From NCBI GenBank assembly GCA_012798135.1, contig JAAZNU010000027.1:1-64000 (forward strand): a stretch of 64,000 bases of DNA. Direction: 5' to 3'. This DNA comes from Veillonellaceae bacterium (GTDB lineage: Bacteria > Bacillota_C > Negativicutes > UBA1444). A program made the translations under genes and the position numbers. Positions 17,396 through 25,778 of the stretch are shown piece by piece; the first letter of the stretch is position 1, and every line of letters starts with the position of its first letter. Under the pieces are notes generated by a model, which was given only the letters and a program-made list of their open reading frames with translations, made no database searches and was not told where the DNA came from.

Positions 17396-17704
17396 ATGAG
17401 AGTGGAAAAACATCCGGTGCTTGGCGACCGGGAGGTCGGCAGGCTTGTTTCCATTTCCGTCGACGGAATGGAAATCCAGGCGGTGGAGGGAGAACCGATC
17501 GCGGCGGCGCTGTTGGCGCAAGGGCTGCGGGTATTCCGGCGAACGCCGCGGCTGCATGAGCCGCGGGGTATTTTTTGCGGAATCGGCCGTTGCACGGACT
17601 GCATCATGACGGTGGACGGCGTGCCGAATGTCCGCACCTGCGTGACGCCCGTGCGTTCCGGCATGGTCATCACTTCCAACCTGAATAAGGGGGGGGGAGA
17701 ATGA
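17396..17704 (+). CDS. Small 2Fe-2S subunit of an opine-oxidase/HcnA-like dehydrogenase
   Basis: A 102-residue ferredoxin-like protein with plant-type cluster ligands Cys61, Cys66, Cys69 and Cys82 (CGIGRCTDC then C). The fold matches HcnA of hydrogen cyanide synthase, the small subunit of opine oxidases and the N-terminal domain of sarcosine oxidase alpha. It probably carries electrons between the flavoprotein subunits encoded next. The reading ends in a run of nine G bases (17689-17697) that also serves as the ribosome site for the next gene. A one-base backward slip there would join this protein in frame to its neighbour. Confidence 0.87.
   Translation: MRVEKHPVLGDREVGRLVSISVDGMEIQAVEGEPIAAALLAQGLRVFRRTPRLHEPRGIFCGIGRCTDCIMTVDGVPNVRTCVTPVRSGMVITSNLNKGGGE
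17689..17697 (+). repeat. Nine-G tract at the junction of two oxidase genes
   Basis: Nine consecutive G bases lie in the last codons of the 2Fe-2S gene, immediately before ATGATG of the FAD subunit gene. The tract doubles as a ribosome binding site. Adding one G, or a -1 ribosomal slip, puts the upstream frame exactly in frame with the downstream gene. Confidence 0.85.
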
Positions 17705-18798
17705 TGGCGGACTCCAATACTTTTGACGTCGTGATCGTCGGCGCCGGGCCGGCCGGCCTGGCCGCCGCCATTGAAACCGCGCGCCGGGGCGCCCGGACCT
17801 TGGTCGTCGATGAAAATGGCAAACCCGGCGGACAATTATTCAAGCAGATTCATAAATTTTTCGGCTCGCATGAGCACCGGGCCGGCATCCGGGGCTTCGA
17901 GATCGGTCGCCAACTGCTGGCCGACGCGGCGGCGGCCGGGGTGACGGTCTGGCTGGACTCCGTCGTGCACGGGCTGTTTGAGAACAAGGTGGCGATCCTG
18001 CAGGACGGCCGCCAGGTCACGGTCGAAGCCGGCCGGATCATCCTGGCGACCGGGGCCACGGAAAACGCCGTCGCCTTCCCCGGCTCAACTCTTCCGGGAG
18101 TCATGGGCGCCGGGGCGATCCAGACGATGATCAACGTGCACCGGGTCTTGCCCGGAAAACGGTTCATCATGCTGGGGTCCGGCAATGTCGGACTCATTGT
18201 CAGTTATCAGTTGATGCAGGCAGGCGCCGAAGTGTTGGCCCTCGTTGAGGCCATGCCGTCCATCGGCGGCTATGGCGTGCATGCCGCCAAAATCCGGCGC
18301 GCCGGTGTGCCGATCCTGGTGGGGACCACCATCAGCCGGGCGTTTGGCGACGGCAAAGTCGAAGGCGTCGAGCTGGCGTCGGTGGGGCCGGACTTCAAAA
18401 CAATCCCGGGATCGCAGCGGACCTTGGCCGCCGATACCGTGGGTCTGGCGGTGGGTCTGTCGCCGCTGACGGAGCTGGCCTGGATGGCCGGCTGCGAATT
18501 TGTGTTCTCGCCCCGGTTGGGCGGGCATGTGCCGTTGCATGACGAGAACATGCGGACCACGCTGCCGACGCTGTACGTGGCCGGCGACATCACCGGCGTC
18601 GAGGAAGCGTCGACGGCGATGGAGGAAGGCCGTCTGGCGGGGATCGCCGCGGCCGAATCGCTGGGATTGGCCACGGAACAGGCTGCCGCCGACAAGGACG
18701 CCGTGCGGCGACGGATCGACGTTCTGCGGTCCGGGCCCTTCGGCGAAGGCCGGCGGACGGCGAAGGCCGAAATTCTCAAGCAACGGGCGATGCGGTAA
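17701..18798 (+). CDS. FAD/NAD(P)-dependent oxidoreductase, HcnB/OoxA-like subunit
   Basis: A 365-residue flavoprotein. The N-terminal GAGPAGLAAAIETARRG is the FAD-binding fold, a second dinucleotide motif GSGNVGLIVSYQ follows at about 158-170, and YVAGDITGVEEAS near 297-309 is the late FAD-contact motif. It resembles HcnB and opine oxidase subunit A, but lacks the C-terminal BFD-type cluster domain those proteins often carry; that domain is on the next gene instead. ATG 17701 and ATG 17704 are both possible starts. It overlaps the 2Fe-2S gene by 4 bases. Confidence 0.88.
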   Translation: MMADSNTFDVVIVGAGPAGLAAAIETARRGARTLVVDENGKPGGQLFKQIHKFFGSHEHRAGIRGFEIGRQLLADAAAAGVTVWLDSVVHGLFENKVAILQDGRQVTVEAGRIILATGATENAVAFPGSTLPGVMGAGAIQTMINVHRVLPGKRFIMLGSGNVGLIVSYQLMQAGAEVLALVEAMPSIGGYGVHAAKIRRAGVPILVGTTISRAFGDGKVEGVELASVGPDFKTIPGSQRTLAADTVGLAVGLSPLTELAWMAGCEFVFSPRLGGHVPLHDENMRTTLPTLYVAGDITGVEEASTAMEEGRLAGIAAAESLGLATEQAAADKDAVRRRIDVLRSGPFGEGRRTAKAEILKQRAMR

Positions 18799-18808
18799 GG
18801 AGGATCCA

Positions 18809-19573
18809 ATGGAAGGCGTGAAATTAACCGGCGCGCTCGGCGCCGAAGAACAGAAGCAAGTATTGCCGCCCGAGGCGCGGACGGCGCGGGGACCGGTGGC
18901 GGTCATCGAATGTGTGCAGCAGATTCCCTGCAATCCCTGTGAGAAGGCTTGTCCGTTCGGGGCGATCGAAATCGGTCCCGATATCACCCAACTGCCCCGC
19001 CTGGACCTGGAAAAATGCCGCGGCTGCGGCATCTGCCTGAGCAAATGTCCGGGGCTGGCCATTTTTTTGGTGGATGCTTCCCAAAGCGAAACGGAAGCGT
19101 TGGTGATGATGCCGTACGAGTACCTGCCGCTGCCGGCGGTCGGCGACAACGTCGACGGCGTGGACCGGACCGGGCGGTTCGTCACCAAGGCCCGGACCGT
19201 CAAGGTCGATACCGGCGCGCAGCGCCAGGGGACCGCGATCGTGACCCTGGCCGTGCCCAAAGAGTTCATGCATGAGGTGCGGAGTTTCCGGATTCCGGCC
19301 CCCGACGAAGTATTCCTGTGCCGCTGCTGTGAAGTCTCGGAAACGGAAGTTCGCCAGGCGGTGCGCGAAGGCGCCCGGACGGTGGCGGCCGTCAAAACCC
19401 GGACCCGGGCCGGTATGGGCCTGTGTCAGGGCCGAACCTGCCGGCGTCTCATCAGCCGGGTGATCGCCGAGGAAACCGGGCAGTCGCCGGCGGATATCCT
19501 GCCGCCGACGAGCCGGCCGCCGGTGAGGACGATTTCGCTGGCTGCCCTGGCGGGAGGTGAAGACGATGAGTAA
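18809..19573 (+). CDS. Iron-sulfur protein with two 4Fe-4S motifs and a BFD-like 2Fe-2S domain
   Basis: A 254-residue electron carrier. Cys41, 44 and 48 (with Cys35 as possible fourth ligand) and Cys70, 73, 76 and 80 form a ferredoxin domain. A C-terminal BFD-like domain has CRCC at 171-174 and Cys206/Cys211. HcnB-type enzymes often carry the BFD domain at their own C-terminus, so here it has been split off and fused to a dicluster ferredoxin. It probably links the oxidase to the cell's low-potential electron pool. ATG 18809 follows AAGGAGG. It overlaps the next gene by 8 bases. Confidence 0.85.
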   Translation: MEGVKLTGALGAEEQKQVLPPEARTARGPVAVIECVQQIPCNPCEKACPFGAIEIGPDITQLPRLDLEKCRGCGICLSKCPGLAIFLVDASQSETEALVMMPYEYLPLPAVGDNVDGVDRTGRFVTKARTVKVDTGAQRQGTAIVTLAVPKEFMHEVRSFRIPAPDEVFLCRCCEVSETEVRQAVREGARTVAAVKTRTRAGMGLCQGRTCRRLISRVIAEETGQSPADILPPTSRPPVRTISLAALAGGEDDE

Positions 19574-20678
19574 CGCGGCGGAAGTCATTGTTGTCGGCGG
19601 CGGCGTCATCGGTTCCTCTGTCGCCTACTATGCGACGAAAGCCGGCCGGAAAGTCATCCTGCTGGATCGCGGCGATATCGCGGCAGGCACATCCAGCGCC
19701 TGCGACGGGTTCATCATCCTGCAGTCGAAGAATCCGGGACCCCATCTGGACCTGGCCCTGGAAAGCGCAGCCATGTACCGGACACTGTCGGCGGAACTGG
19801 ACTATGATCTCGAATATATGCCCTGCGGCGGCATGGTCGTCGCGGAAACGGAAAAACAGGCGGCGCTGCTGCGGGGATTGATTCAGAAGCAGCAGGCGGC
19901 GGGCCTGTCCGTCGAACTGTTGCCAATCGCCGAGGCACGGCGCAGCGAACCACTCCTGGCGGAGGAATTGTGGGGTGCCGCGTACTGCCAGGAAGACGCC
20001 CAGGTCAATCCGATCCGGGTGGCGCAGGGCTTTGCCCAGGCCGCCCGCCGGCTGGGAGCGCAGATTCGCACCGGCGTCGAGGCGAAGGGCCTGCTGGTGG
20101 AGAACGGAAAAGTCTGCGGCGTGCAAACCGCCGAGGGGGCACTGCGGGCCGACTATGTCGTTAATGCCGCCGGCGTCTGGGCGCCGGAACTGGTTGCCGC
20201 CCACGGGCTGCAGATTCCCATCCAGCCGCGCCGGGGCCAGATCCTGGTGACGGAGCCGCTGCCGTCGATGCTGCGGCATGTCCTGCTCTGCGCCTGCTAT
20301 CTGATCGCCAAGCATCATCCGGAGGAGCTGGATCCGAACGAACGCCAGCATCGGCTGGGCGTCGGGCTGGCGGTGGAACAGACCGCCCATGGCGGCCTGC
20401 TGGTCGGCAGTACCCGTGAATTCGCCGGCTTCGATCGGCGGACCACCCTGGCCGGCATCGAGGCGGTGGCCCAACATGCCCGCCGGATTCTGCCGGCGCT
20501 GGCCAATGTCAATGTCATCCGGACTTTTTCCGGCCTGCGTCCCTATACGCCGACCGGGTTGCCGTTTCTTGGCCCGGTGGCGGAACTGCCCGGCCTGATT
20601 ATGGCAGCCGGCCACGAAGGGGACGGCATCGCCCTGGCGCCGGTAACCGGCAAAAAAGTGGCGGAGTTTCTGAAGTAA
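19566..20678 (+). CDS. FAD-dependent amino acid/opine oxidase, HcnC/DAO-like catalytic subunit
   Basis: A 370-residue D-amino-acid-oxidase-fold flavoprotein. The FAD motif GGGVIGSSVAYYATKAG begins at residue 10; TSSACDGFI near 40-50 and SGLRPYTPTGLPFLGP near 320-335 match the glycine oxidase/sarcosine oxidase/HcnC group. It is likely to oxidise the C-N bond of an amino acid or N-substituted amino acid delivered by the Liv transporter. ATG 19566 follows GGGAGGTG. It is the last gene of the riboswitch operon, ahead of a strong terminator. Confidence 0.88.
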   Translation: MSNAAEVIVVGGGVIGSSVAYYATKAGRKVILLDRGDIAAGTSSACDGFIILQSKNPGPHLDLALESAAMYRTLSAELDYDLEYMPCGGMVVAETEKQAALLRGLIQKQQAAGLSVELLPIAEARRSEPLLAEELWGAAYCQEDAQVNPIRVAQGFAQAARRLGAQIRTGVEAKGLLVENGKVCGVQTAEGALRADYVVNAAGVWAPELVAAHGLQIPIQPRRGQILVTEPLPSMLRHVLLCACYLIAKHHPEELDPNERQHRLGVGLAVEQTAHGGLLVGSTREFAGFDRRTTLAGIEAVAQHARRILPALANVNVIRTFSGLRPYTPTGLPFLGPVAELPGLIMAAGHEGDGIALAPVTGKKVAEFLK

Positions 20679-20699
20679 CCGACAGACCTACCAAAAACA

Positions 20700-20748
20700 A
20701 AACCGCTCGTCATTCCCGGCAAGGGATTGGCGAGCGGTTTTTTCTTTT
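20700..20748 (+). terminator. Bidirectional intrinsic terminator
   Basis: Stem AAACCGCTCG (20700-20709) with CGAGCGGTTT (20731-20740), flanked by A-rich sequence upstream and TTTTTCTTTTT downstream. It can end both the riboswitch operon and the convergent uxuA transcript. Confidence 0.88.
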
Positions 20749-20760
20749 TCAGGTCGTGGC

Positions 20761-21840
20761 TTATTTTTGGCGCGCGCCGGCGGCGATCGCGTCCCAGAGG
20801 CCCTGGAGATACATGATGCCCAGGCCGCGGTCATACAGACCGTAGCCGGGCCGGCCCTGTTCACCCCAGATCATGCGGCCGTGATCGGGCCGGATGGGAC
20901 CGGTGAAGCCGATATCCCAATAGGCCTTCATGATTTCGTAAATGTCCAGCGAGCCGTCGGCGGTGAGGTGGGAGGCTTCGTCGAACACGCCCGGCGCCTG
21001 GATCTTGATGTTGCGGACATGGCCGAAATGAACGCGTCCCTTCTTGCCAAAGTGGCGGATGATCGACGGAATGTCGTTGTCCGGGTTAGCCCCGAGCGAG
21101 CCGCTGCAGAGCGTCAGGCCATTGTTCGGACTGTCGGCCAGCGCCAGGATGCGTTCCAGATTTTCGCGGGAAGTGGTGATGCGGGGCAGGCCGAACACCG
21201 ACCAGGGCGGATCGTCCGGATGAATCGCCATCTTGATCCCGCACTCCTCCGCCGTAGGAATGATCGCCCGCAAAAAGTAGCCGAGGTGGTCGAACAGAAC
21301 TTCCTCGTCGACGTCGGCATATTGTCCGAACAGCGTTTGCAGGGCCTGCAGCCGCTCCGGTTCCCAGCCTACCAGCTTGAATCCCTGCGATCCGTCGGCG
21401 ATTCGCTTGACGATCTGATCCGGCGTCAGGTCCTTCAGGACGGCGGCGTCATAGGACATGGTCTGCGAACCGTCCGGCAGCGTCTTGGCCAGATCGGTCC
21501 GGGTCCAGTCGAACACCGGCATGAAATTGTAACAGACGACGGTAATGCCGATTTTGGCCAGATTGCGCAGAGTGAGGATGTAGTTTTCGATGTAGCGGTC
21601 CCGGGACGGCAGACCCAGCTTGATATCTTCATGAACATTGACGCTTTCGATCGTTTCCAGCTGCAGCCCGGCCGCCTCGACTTCCGCTTTCAGGGCCAGG
21701 ATTTTGTCCATCGGCCACACTTCGCCCACCGGCACGTCGAACAACGCACCGACGATTCCCCGGACCCCCGGGATTTGGCGGACATACTCCAGGGGAAAGG
21801 GTTCGTTGCTTTGTCCATACCAGCGAAAGGACAGTATCAT
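20761..21840 (-). CDS. uxuA: Mannonate dehydratase
   Basis: A 359-residue TIM-barrel enzyme that dehydrates D-mannonate to 2-keto-3-deoxygluconate in hexuronate catabolism. Family segments include MILSFRWYG at the start, [15 protein letters not shown] near 125-140, [10 protein letters not shown] near 208-217, [13 protein letters not shown] and [11 protein letters not shown], which supply the metal ligands. The ATG has a GGAGGCGTG site upstream. It is not next to the other hexuronate genes, although a KduD-type dehydrogenase lies at 62005. It may be co-transcribed with the downstream-oriented neighbour's operon, since the nitroreductase gene ends only 4 bases upstream of it. Confidence 0.93.
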   Translation of the reverse strand: MILSFRWYGQSNEPFPLEYVRQIPGVRGIVGALFDVPVGEVWPMDKILALKAEVEAAGLQLETIESVNVHEDIKLGLPSRDRYIENYILTLRNLAKIGITVVCYNFMPVFDWTRTDLAKTLPDGSQTMSYDAAVLKDLTPDQIVKRIADGSQGFKLVGWEPERLQALQTLFGQYADVDEEVLFDHLGYFLRAIIPTAEECGIKMAIHPDDPPWSVFGLPRITTSRENLERILALADSPNNGLTLCSGSLGANPDNDIPSIIRHFGKKGRVHFGHVRNIKIQAPGVFDEASHLTADGSLDIYEIMKAYWDIGFTGPIRPDHGRMIWGEQGRPGYGLYDRGLGIMYLQGLWDAIAAGARQK

Positions 21841-21844
21841 CGTA

Positions 21845-22663
21845 TCACGCCTCCACAAAGGTGATGTCGAGCGGTTGGCGGTCTACCAGTCGCGGAAAGG
21901 AAAGGTTCGGGAAGCCGACCATCAGGGCGCCGGTCAGCACAGTTCCCGCCGGTAGGCGCAACAATTCCAGCAATGGCGCATAGCCGGCAAAGGCGGCCGC
22001 TTCCAACAGACCGGCCCAGCAGGTTCCCAGGCCGAGCGACGGCGCGTACAATTCGGCGTATTCCAGACAAAGCAGCGTGTTTTCCCGGCCGCGGGCAAAC
22101 CCGGCCGGGGCGGCGCCCAGGACGAGCACGGGCGCGTTGCGCAGGATCGAATCGCAGCCATCCAGACGGAAACTGTCGACGTAGCGGGAATAAACCGCTG
22201 CCGCCGGCTGATGGCCGGCGGCAGCCTCCCCCAGCCAGTCGATGGTCCTTTCGGTAAGCCGCCGCAAGGTTGCCGGCCTGTCCATCACATAGTAGGAAAT
22301 CCCCTGCGAGTTGCCGCCGGAAGGGGCAAACCGGGCGATATCCAGGAGCTGCCGGAGGAGGGCGCGCTCAACCGGCCGATTTTGGTAGCTGCGGATCGAA
22401 CGGCGGCTGCGCAGGAACTGCCGGACCGTCGCCGGCGGTAATGGGGACGAATTCGGCAGGCGGTCCTGCCGGGCCAGCGGCGCGCGGGAATGATCGAGGG
22501 CGGCCGGCGGGCAGACCGCGACACAGTGGCCGCAGGCGATGCACAGCTGCGGAAAGGTGAGCCGGGGCCAGTCTTCGTCCAAGCGGATCAGGCCGCGCGG
22601 GCACACCGAAACACACAGGCCACACTGAACGCAGCGCGACCTGTCGACAGTGAGCGAAGTCAT
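21845..22663 (-). CDS. Ferredoxin-nitroreductase fusion
   Basis: A 272-residue protein. Residues 1-60 are a dicluster 4Fe-4S ferredoxin with Cys11, 14, 17, 21 and Cys41, 44, 47, 51. Residues about 85-270 are a nitroreductase-type FMN domain ([23 protein letters not shown]). This architecture is common in anaerobes and probably reduces an organic substrate with ferredoxin electrons. The ATG at 22663 is 8 bases after a GGGGG site; a TTG two codons upstream is too close to that site. It lies directly upstream of uxuA. Confidence 0.9.
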   Translation of the reverse strand: MTSLTVDRSRCVQCGLCVSVCPRGLIRLDEDWPRLTFPQLCIACGHCVAVCPPAALDHSRAPLARQDRLPNSSPLPPATVRQFLRSRRSIRSYQNRPVERALLRQLLDIARFAPSGGNSQGISYYVMDRPATLRRLTERTIDWLGEAAAGHQPAAAVYSRYVDSFRLDGCDSILRNAPVLVLGAAPAGFARGRENTLLCLEYAELYAPSLGLGTCWAGLLEAAAFAGYAPLLELLRLPAGTVLTGALMVGFPNLSFPRLVDRQPLDITFVEA

Positions 22664-22701
22664 GAACAAAGCCCCCTTATTTCAAGGCCGCAGGACGTGG
22701 G

Positions 22702-22998
22702 TCACAGCGCAGCCAATTCGCCCTGATAAACGGTGACCGCCGTTTTGCCGGCCGTCAGTTCCCGTGACTGTTTGCGCCATTCGGCGATATGGGCGGAGGC
22801 GGCGTGTTTCTTCAAAGCGGCGAGGTCCGCCCATTCCTCGACAAAGACGCATTGGCCGGGATCATAGGTGTTGTCGAGCAGCGTGTAACTGACGCAGCCT
22901 TCTTCGGCCCGGGTGGCGGCCATCACGCCCTGGGCGAGATCGAGCAGTTCTTTTTTGCACTCGGGTTTGACCGGAACTTTGGCAATGACGATGACCAT
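22702..22998 (-). CDS. Antibiotic biosynthesis monooxygenase (ABM) fold protein
   Basis: A 98-residue ferredoxin-like dimeric alpha-beta barrel protein. MVIVIAKVPVKPE at the start, the EEGCVSYTLLDN segment and VFVEEWADLAALKKHAAS are typical of the YgiN/ABM family, whose members act on quinones or other small cyclic substrates. The ATG follows AAGGAGG. It probably forms an operon with the ferredoxin-nitroreductase and uxuA (39 bases apart). A specific substrate cannot be given. Confidence 0.88.
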   Translation of the reverse strand: MVIVIAKVPVKPECKKELLDLAQGVMAATRAEEGCVSYTLLDNTYDPGQCVFVEEWADLAALKKHAASAHIAEWRKQSRELTAGKTAVTVYQGELAAL

Positions 22999-23120
22999 TG
23001 TACAGAACCTCCTTGCTGTTTCTGGGGAGTCTTTTCTTTGCTTCGCCATCCGGGGCGGGAGTTCCTGCCGAACCGCCGGTGGATGTCTTGCCGAAGCGGA
23101 TTATTGGAGCATTATCCACA

Positions 23121-23157
23121 AAAACTGTGGAAAACCGGTCTGGTTATCCACAGTTTT
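23121..23157 (-). terminator. Bidirectional terminator hairpin containing DnaA-box-like sequences
   Basis: Arms 23121-23136 and 23142-23157 pair over 16 positions with one mismatch and are flanked by A and T tracts on both strands. It ends the SsuABC-type operon on the minus strand. TTATCCACA occurs at 23112-23120 and again at 23144-23152, inside one arm. Confidence 0.8.
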
Positions 23158-23195
23158 TTGTCTCGGCAACGTTTGCGGGCAGCTTCCGCCGGCAG

Positions 23196-24185
23196 TTATA
23201 GAACGGGCGCGATGATTTTTTCGATTTCGATGGATTTTTTCAGCATGCCGTTTTGGATCAGGAAATCCTGGGTCCGTTTCAGCTCCGCGATGTCGGAGGG
23301 CTTGATGGTCGGATCGAAATCATACCAGGGCAGCATTTGGCGAACCGTTTCCGGCGGCAGGCCGGTTTCCGCCGCCGTCAGTTGCAGGGCCTCATCCGGG
23401 TTGGCCTTGATATGGGCGACCGCCGCCTGGTGCGTGCGCAGAAACCGCTGCACGAGATCGGGATGTTTTTTCAGAAAGTCGCCGCGCACCGCCGTGACGA
23501 TGGTGGCCTCGACCAGACCGTCGCCATTGGTCAGAATCCGGGCCCCCGCCTTTTCGGCGCGGATGGCGTCCGGACCGGCAGACAGGGCGGCGTCGACGCT
23601 GCCGTTCATCAGGGCAGCCGTCGAACTGGGCAGATCCATCGACACAAACTGGATGTCATCAGGACGCAGTCCCTGTTTCGCCAGCGCCGCCAGGATCAGC
23701 TGATGCAAGATCGTACCTTTGGGGCCGGCGACTTTTTTGCCCTTCAGGTCGGCCACGCTCCGGATGGCCGGTCCGTTGACCAACACCACGAAGGCTTTGG
23801 GGGCGCGGCTGTACATGCTGATGATCTTGAGGTCCACGCCGTTGGCGGCCGCCAGGATGGCCGAAGTTCCGCCCAGACAATGGGCGAAATCCAGCGAACC
23901 GGCCGCCAGGGCTTCCGTTTGTTTGGAACCGACGGTGATTTCCGGGTAAGAAACCTTGATGTTGTCCTTACCGAACTCTTTGTCAAAAGCAGCCAGCTTT
24001 TTTTCGAGGATGGACGGGACGTTAAGCGGGGCTTTGACGTAAGTGATACTGATACTGTCGGGCTTTGCCGCGGTGGGGGCGGCCGGCGTCGTCGACGGGG
24101 CGGCCGGTTTGCCGCAACCGGTCAGGAACAGGAAGGCGGCGAGCAGCAGCGTGCCGCACAGACGGGGAAACGAGTTTCGGTTCAT
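23196..24185 (-). CDS. ABC transporter binding lipoprotein, NMT1/SsuA type
   Basis: A 329-residue solute-binding protein of the sulfonate/nitrate/taurine/pyrimidine-precursor group. A lipoprotein signal ends in FLTGC with Cys24. The NVPSILEKKLAAFDKEF region and the SSTAALMNGSVDAAL segment match SsuA/TauA-like proteins. The ATG follows GGAGGG. Third gene of a three-gene operon transcribed from about 25875. The substrate may be an alkanesulfonate, but no FMN-dependent sulfonate monooxygenase is adjacent, so other small organic solutes are possible. Confidence 0.87.
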   Translation of the reverse strand: MNRNSFPRLCGTLLLAAFLFLTGCGKPAAPSTTPAAPTAAKPDSISITYVKAPLNVPSILEKKLAAFDKEFGKDNIKVSYPEITVGSKQTEALAAGSLDFAHCLGGTSAILAAANGVDLKIISMYSRAPKAFVVLVNGPAIRSVADLKGKKVAGPKGTILHQLILAALAKQGLRPDDIQFVSMDLPSSTAALMNGSVDAALSAGPDAIRAEKAGARILTNGDGLVEATIVTAVRGDFLKKHPDLVQRFLRTHQAAVAHIKANPDEALQLTAAETGLPPETVRQMLPWYDFDPTIKPSDIAELKRTQDFLIQNGMLKKSIEIEKIIAPVL

Positions 24186-24212
24186 GAATCAACCCTCCAA
24201 TTATAATACTTG

Positions 24213-24947
24213 TTACAATCCACCCAGCGCGTCGAGGATTTCCGCCTGGATTTGCAGAAATCCCGGCGAGGCGGGAGCGCGCGGATAAGGTAACGGCACG
24301 GGGATTTCCCGGATCAGAGATCCGGCATCCATCACCAGTACGGTTTGCGCCAGGAATATGGCCTCCGTCACGTCGTGGGTGACGAGGATCAGGGTCTTTC
24401 GCTGGGACAGGAACAACTCCATGATTTCCCGCTGCAGTTTTTTGCGGGTGAAATAGTCGAGGGCCCCGAACGGCTCGTCCATCAGGATAACCTCGGGTTG
24501 AAAGCACAAAGTGCGGCCGAGGGAAACCCGCTGGGCCATGCCGCCGCTCAAATGGGCCGGATAGGCGTCGCGAAACGACTCCAGGCCCAGCTGACGCAAG
24601 GTCGGCAGCACCAGGTTTTCCACGACAGCCGGCGGCAGCGAGCGATCGAGTGAAAAGGCCATGTTTTCGAATACCGTAAGCCAGGGCATCAGGCGGGGTT
24701 CCTGAAAGACGAAGCCGATTTTGGGCGGAACGGCGCCGGCAGCCGCGGCCCAGCGGATCCGGCCGGCAGTCGCCTGTTCCAGGCCGCCCAGCAGGCGCAG
24801 CAAAGTGGTTTTGCCGCAGCCGCTTTTGCCGACGATAACGGTGAAGCTGCCGTCGGCGATCGCGGCGCTGGCGTTGTTCACGGCCGTCACGATCTGGTCG
24901 CCGATGCGGAACTGTTTGCAGAGTTGGCTGATTTCAACCCCGGCCAT
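24213..24947 (-). CDS. ABC transporter ATPase, SsuB/TauB type
   Basis: A 244-residue ABC ATPase. Walker A is GKSGCGKT, the signature is LSGGMAQRVSLGRTL, and Walker B is VILMDEPFGALD. This form is characteristic of the nitrate/sulfonate/taurine importers. It overlaps the permease gene by 14 bases and precedes the binding protein by 27 bases, all on the minus strand. Confidence 0.92.
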   Translation of the reverse strand: MAGVEISQLCKQFRIGDQIVTAVNNASAAIADGSFTVIVGKSGCGKTTLLRLLGGLEQATAGRIRWAAAAGAVPPKIGFVFQEPRLMPWLTVFENMAFSLDRSLPPAVVENLVLPTLRQLGLESFRDAYPAHLSGGMAQRVSLGRTLCFQPEVILMDEPFGALDYFTRKKLQREIMELFLSQRKTLILVTHDVTEAIFLAQTVLVMDAGSLIREIPVPLPYPRAPASPGFLQIQAEILDALGGL

Positions 24948-25713
24948 AATCGGTTTCCTCCCCTTCCTTCCAGGGAACGAGCTTTCGGGCCAGACGGAAA
25001 AACGCCCAGTCGATCAGGGTCCCCATAAAGCCGATGGTCAAAATGCCAATGATCACCAGATCGGGTCGCGACAGTTGCTCGGCGTCGAGAATCATATAGC
25101 CGATGCCGGACGAGGCGGCGATCAGTTCCGCGCCGACGAGCGCCCGCCAGCTATAACCAAGACCGAGGCGCATGCCCACCAGCACCGACGGCAACGCGGC
25201 CGGCAAGACAACCTGCCGGAAAATGGCCCGCCGGTTCATGCCGAAAGACCTGGCGACTTCGATCAGTTTGTGGTCGCAGCTGGCGACGCCGTGCAAAGTG
25301 TTGAAGAAGATCGGAAAAAAAGTCGCCATAACGACGATCAGCAGTTTGGGCGTTTCGCCGATGCCGAACCAGAGAATCAGCATCGGGATGGTGGCCAGCG
25401 GCGGAATATGGCGGATGCATTCCAGCGAGACATGCACATAGGGGTTCCAGTGTTTGTTCATGCCCAGGGCGACCGCCAGGGGAAACGCCAACAGCAGCGC
25501 GGCGCCGAACCCGCTGAAAACGCGGGCGAAACTGACGATCAGATGTCTGGACAGGGAACCGTCGGTGACGACCTGCGTGAAGGCGGCGGCGACTTCCGAT
25601 GGCGGCGGGATGATATAGGCGTTCCATAACGAAAAATGGGACCCGGCGATCCAAAACAAGAACACCAGGGCCGGAAAATATAAGCCTTTGCGGATCATTG
25701 GATCAATTTTCAT
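24934..25713 (-). CDS. ABC transporter permease, SsuC/TauC type
   Basis: A 259-residue membrane protein with about six spans. The conserved cytoplasmic coupling loop is visible as KLIEVARSFGMNRRAIFRQVVLP (given here in two parts: KLIEVARSFGM and NRRAIFRQVVLP). ATG 25713 is preferred over longer upstream readings because those would run into the leader terminator. First gene of the operon; expression is expected to depend on read-through of the terminator at 25745-25778. Confidence 0.9.
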   Translation of the reverse strand: MKIDPMIRKGLYFPALVFLFWIAGSHFSLWNAYIIPPPSEVAAAFTQVVTDGSLSRHLIVSFARVFSGFGAALLLAFPLAVALGMNKHWNPYVHVSLECIRHIPPLATIPMLILWFGIGETPKLLIVVMATFFPIFFNTLHGVASCDHKLIEVARSFGMNRRAIFRQVVLPAALPSVLVGMRLGLGYSWRALVGAELIAASSGIGYMILDAEQLSRPDLVIIGILTIGFMGTLIDWAFFRLARKLVPWKEGEETDYGRG

Positions 25714-25744
25714 CGTGTATTGCCGCCTGATCGAATTTTCGTGG

Positions 25745-25778
25745 ACAAAAAAGCCGCCCTTGCAGCAGCGCAGGGCGG
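25745..25778 (-). terminator. Intrinsic terminator in the leader of the SsuABC-type operon
   Basis: On the minus strand CCGCCCT (25778-25772) pairs with AGGGCGG (25760-25754), followed by CTTTTTTG. It lies between the promoter and the first gene, so it acts as a regulatory attenuator. Confidence 0.82.
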
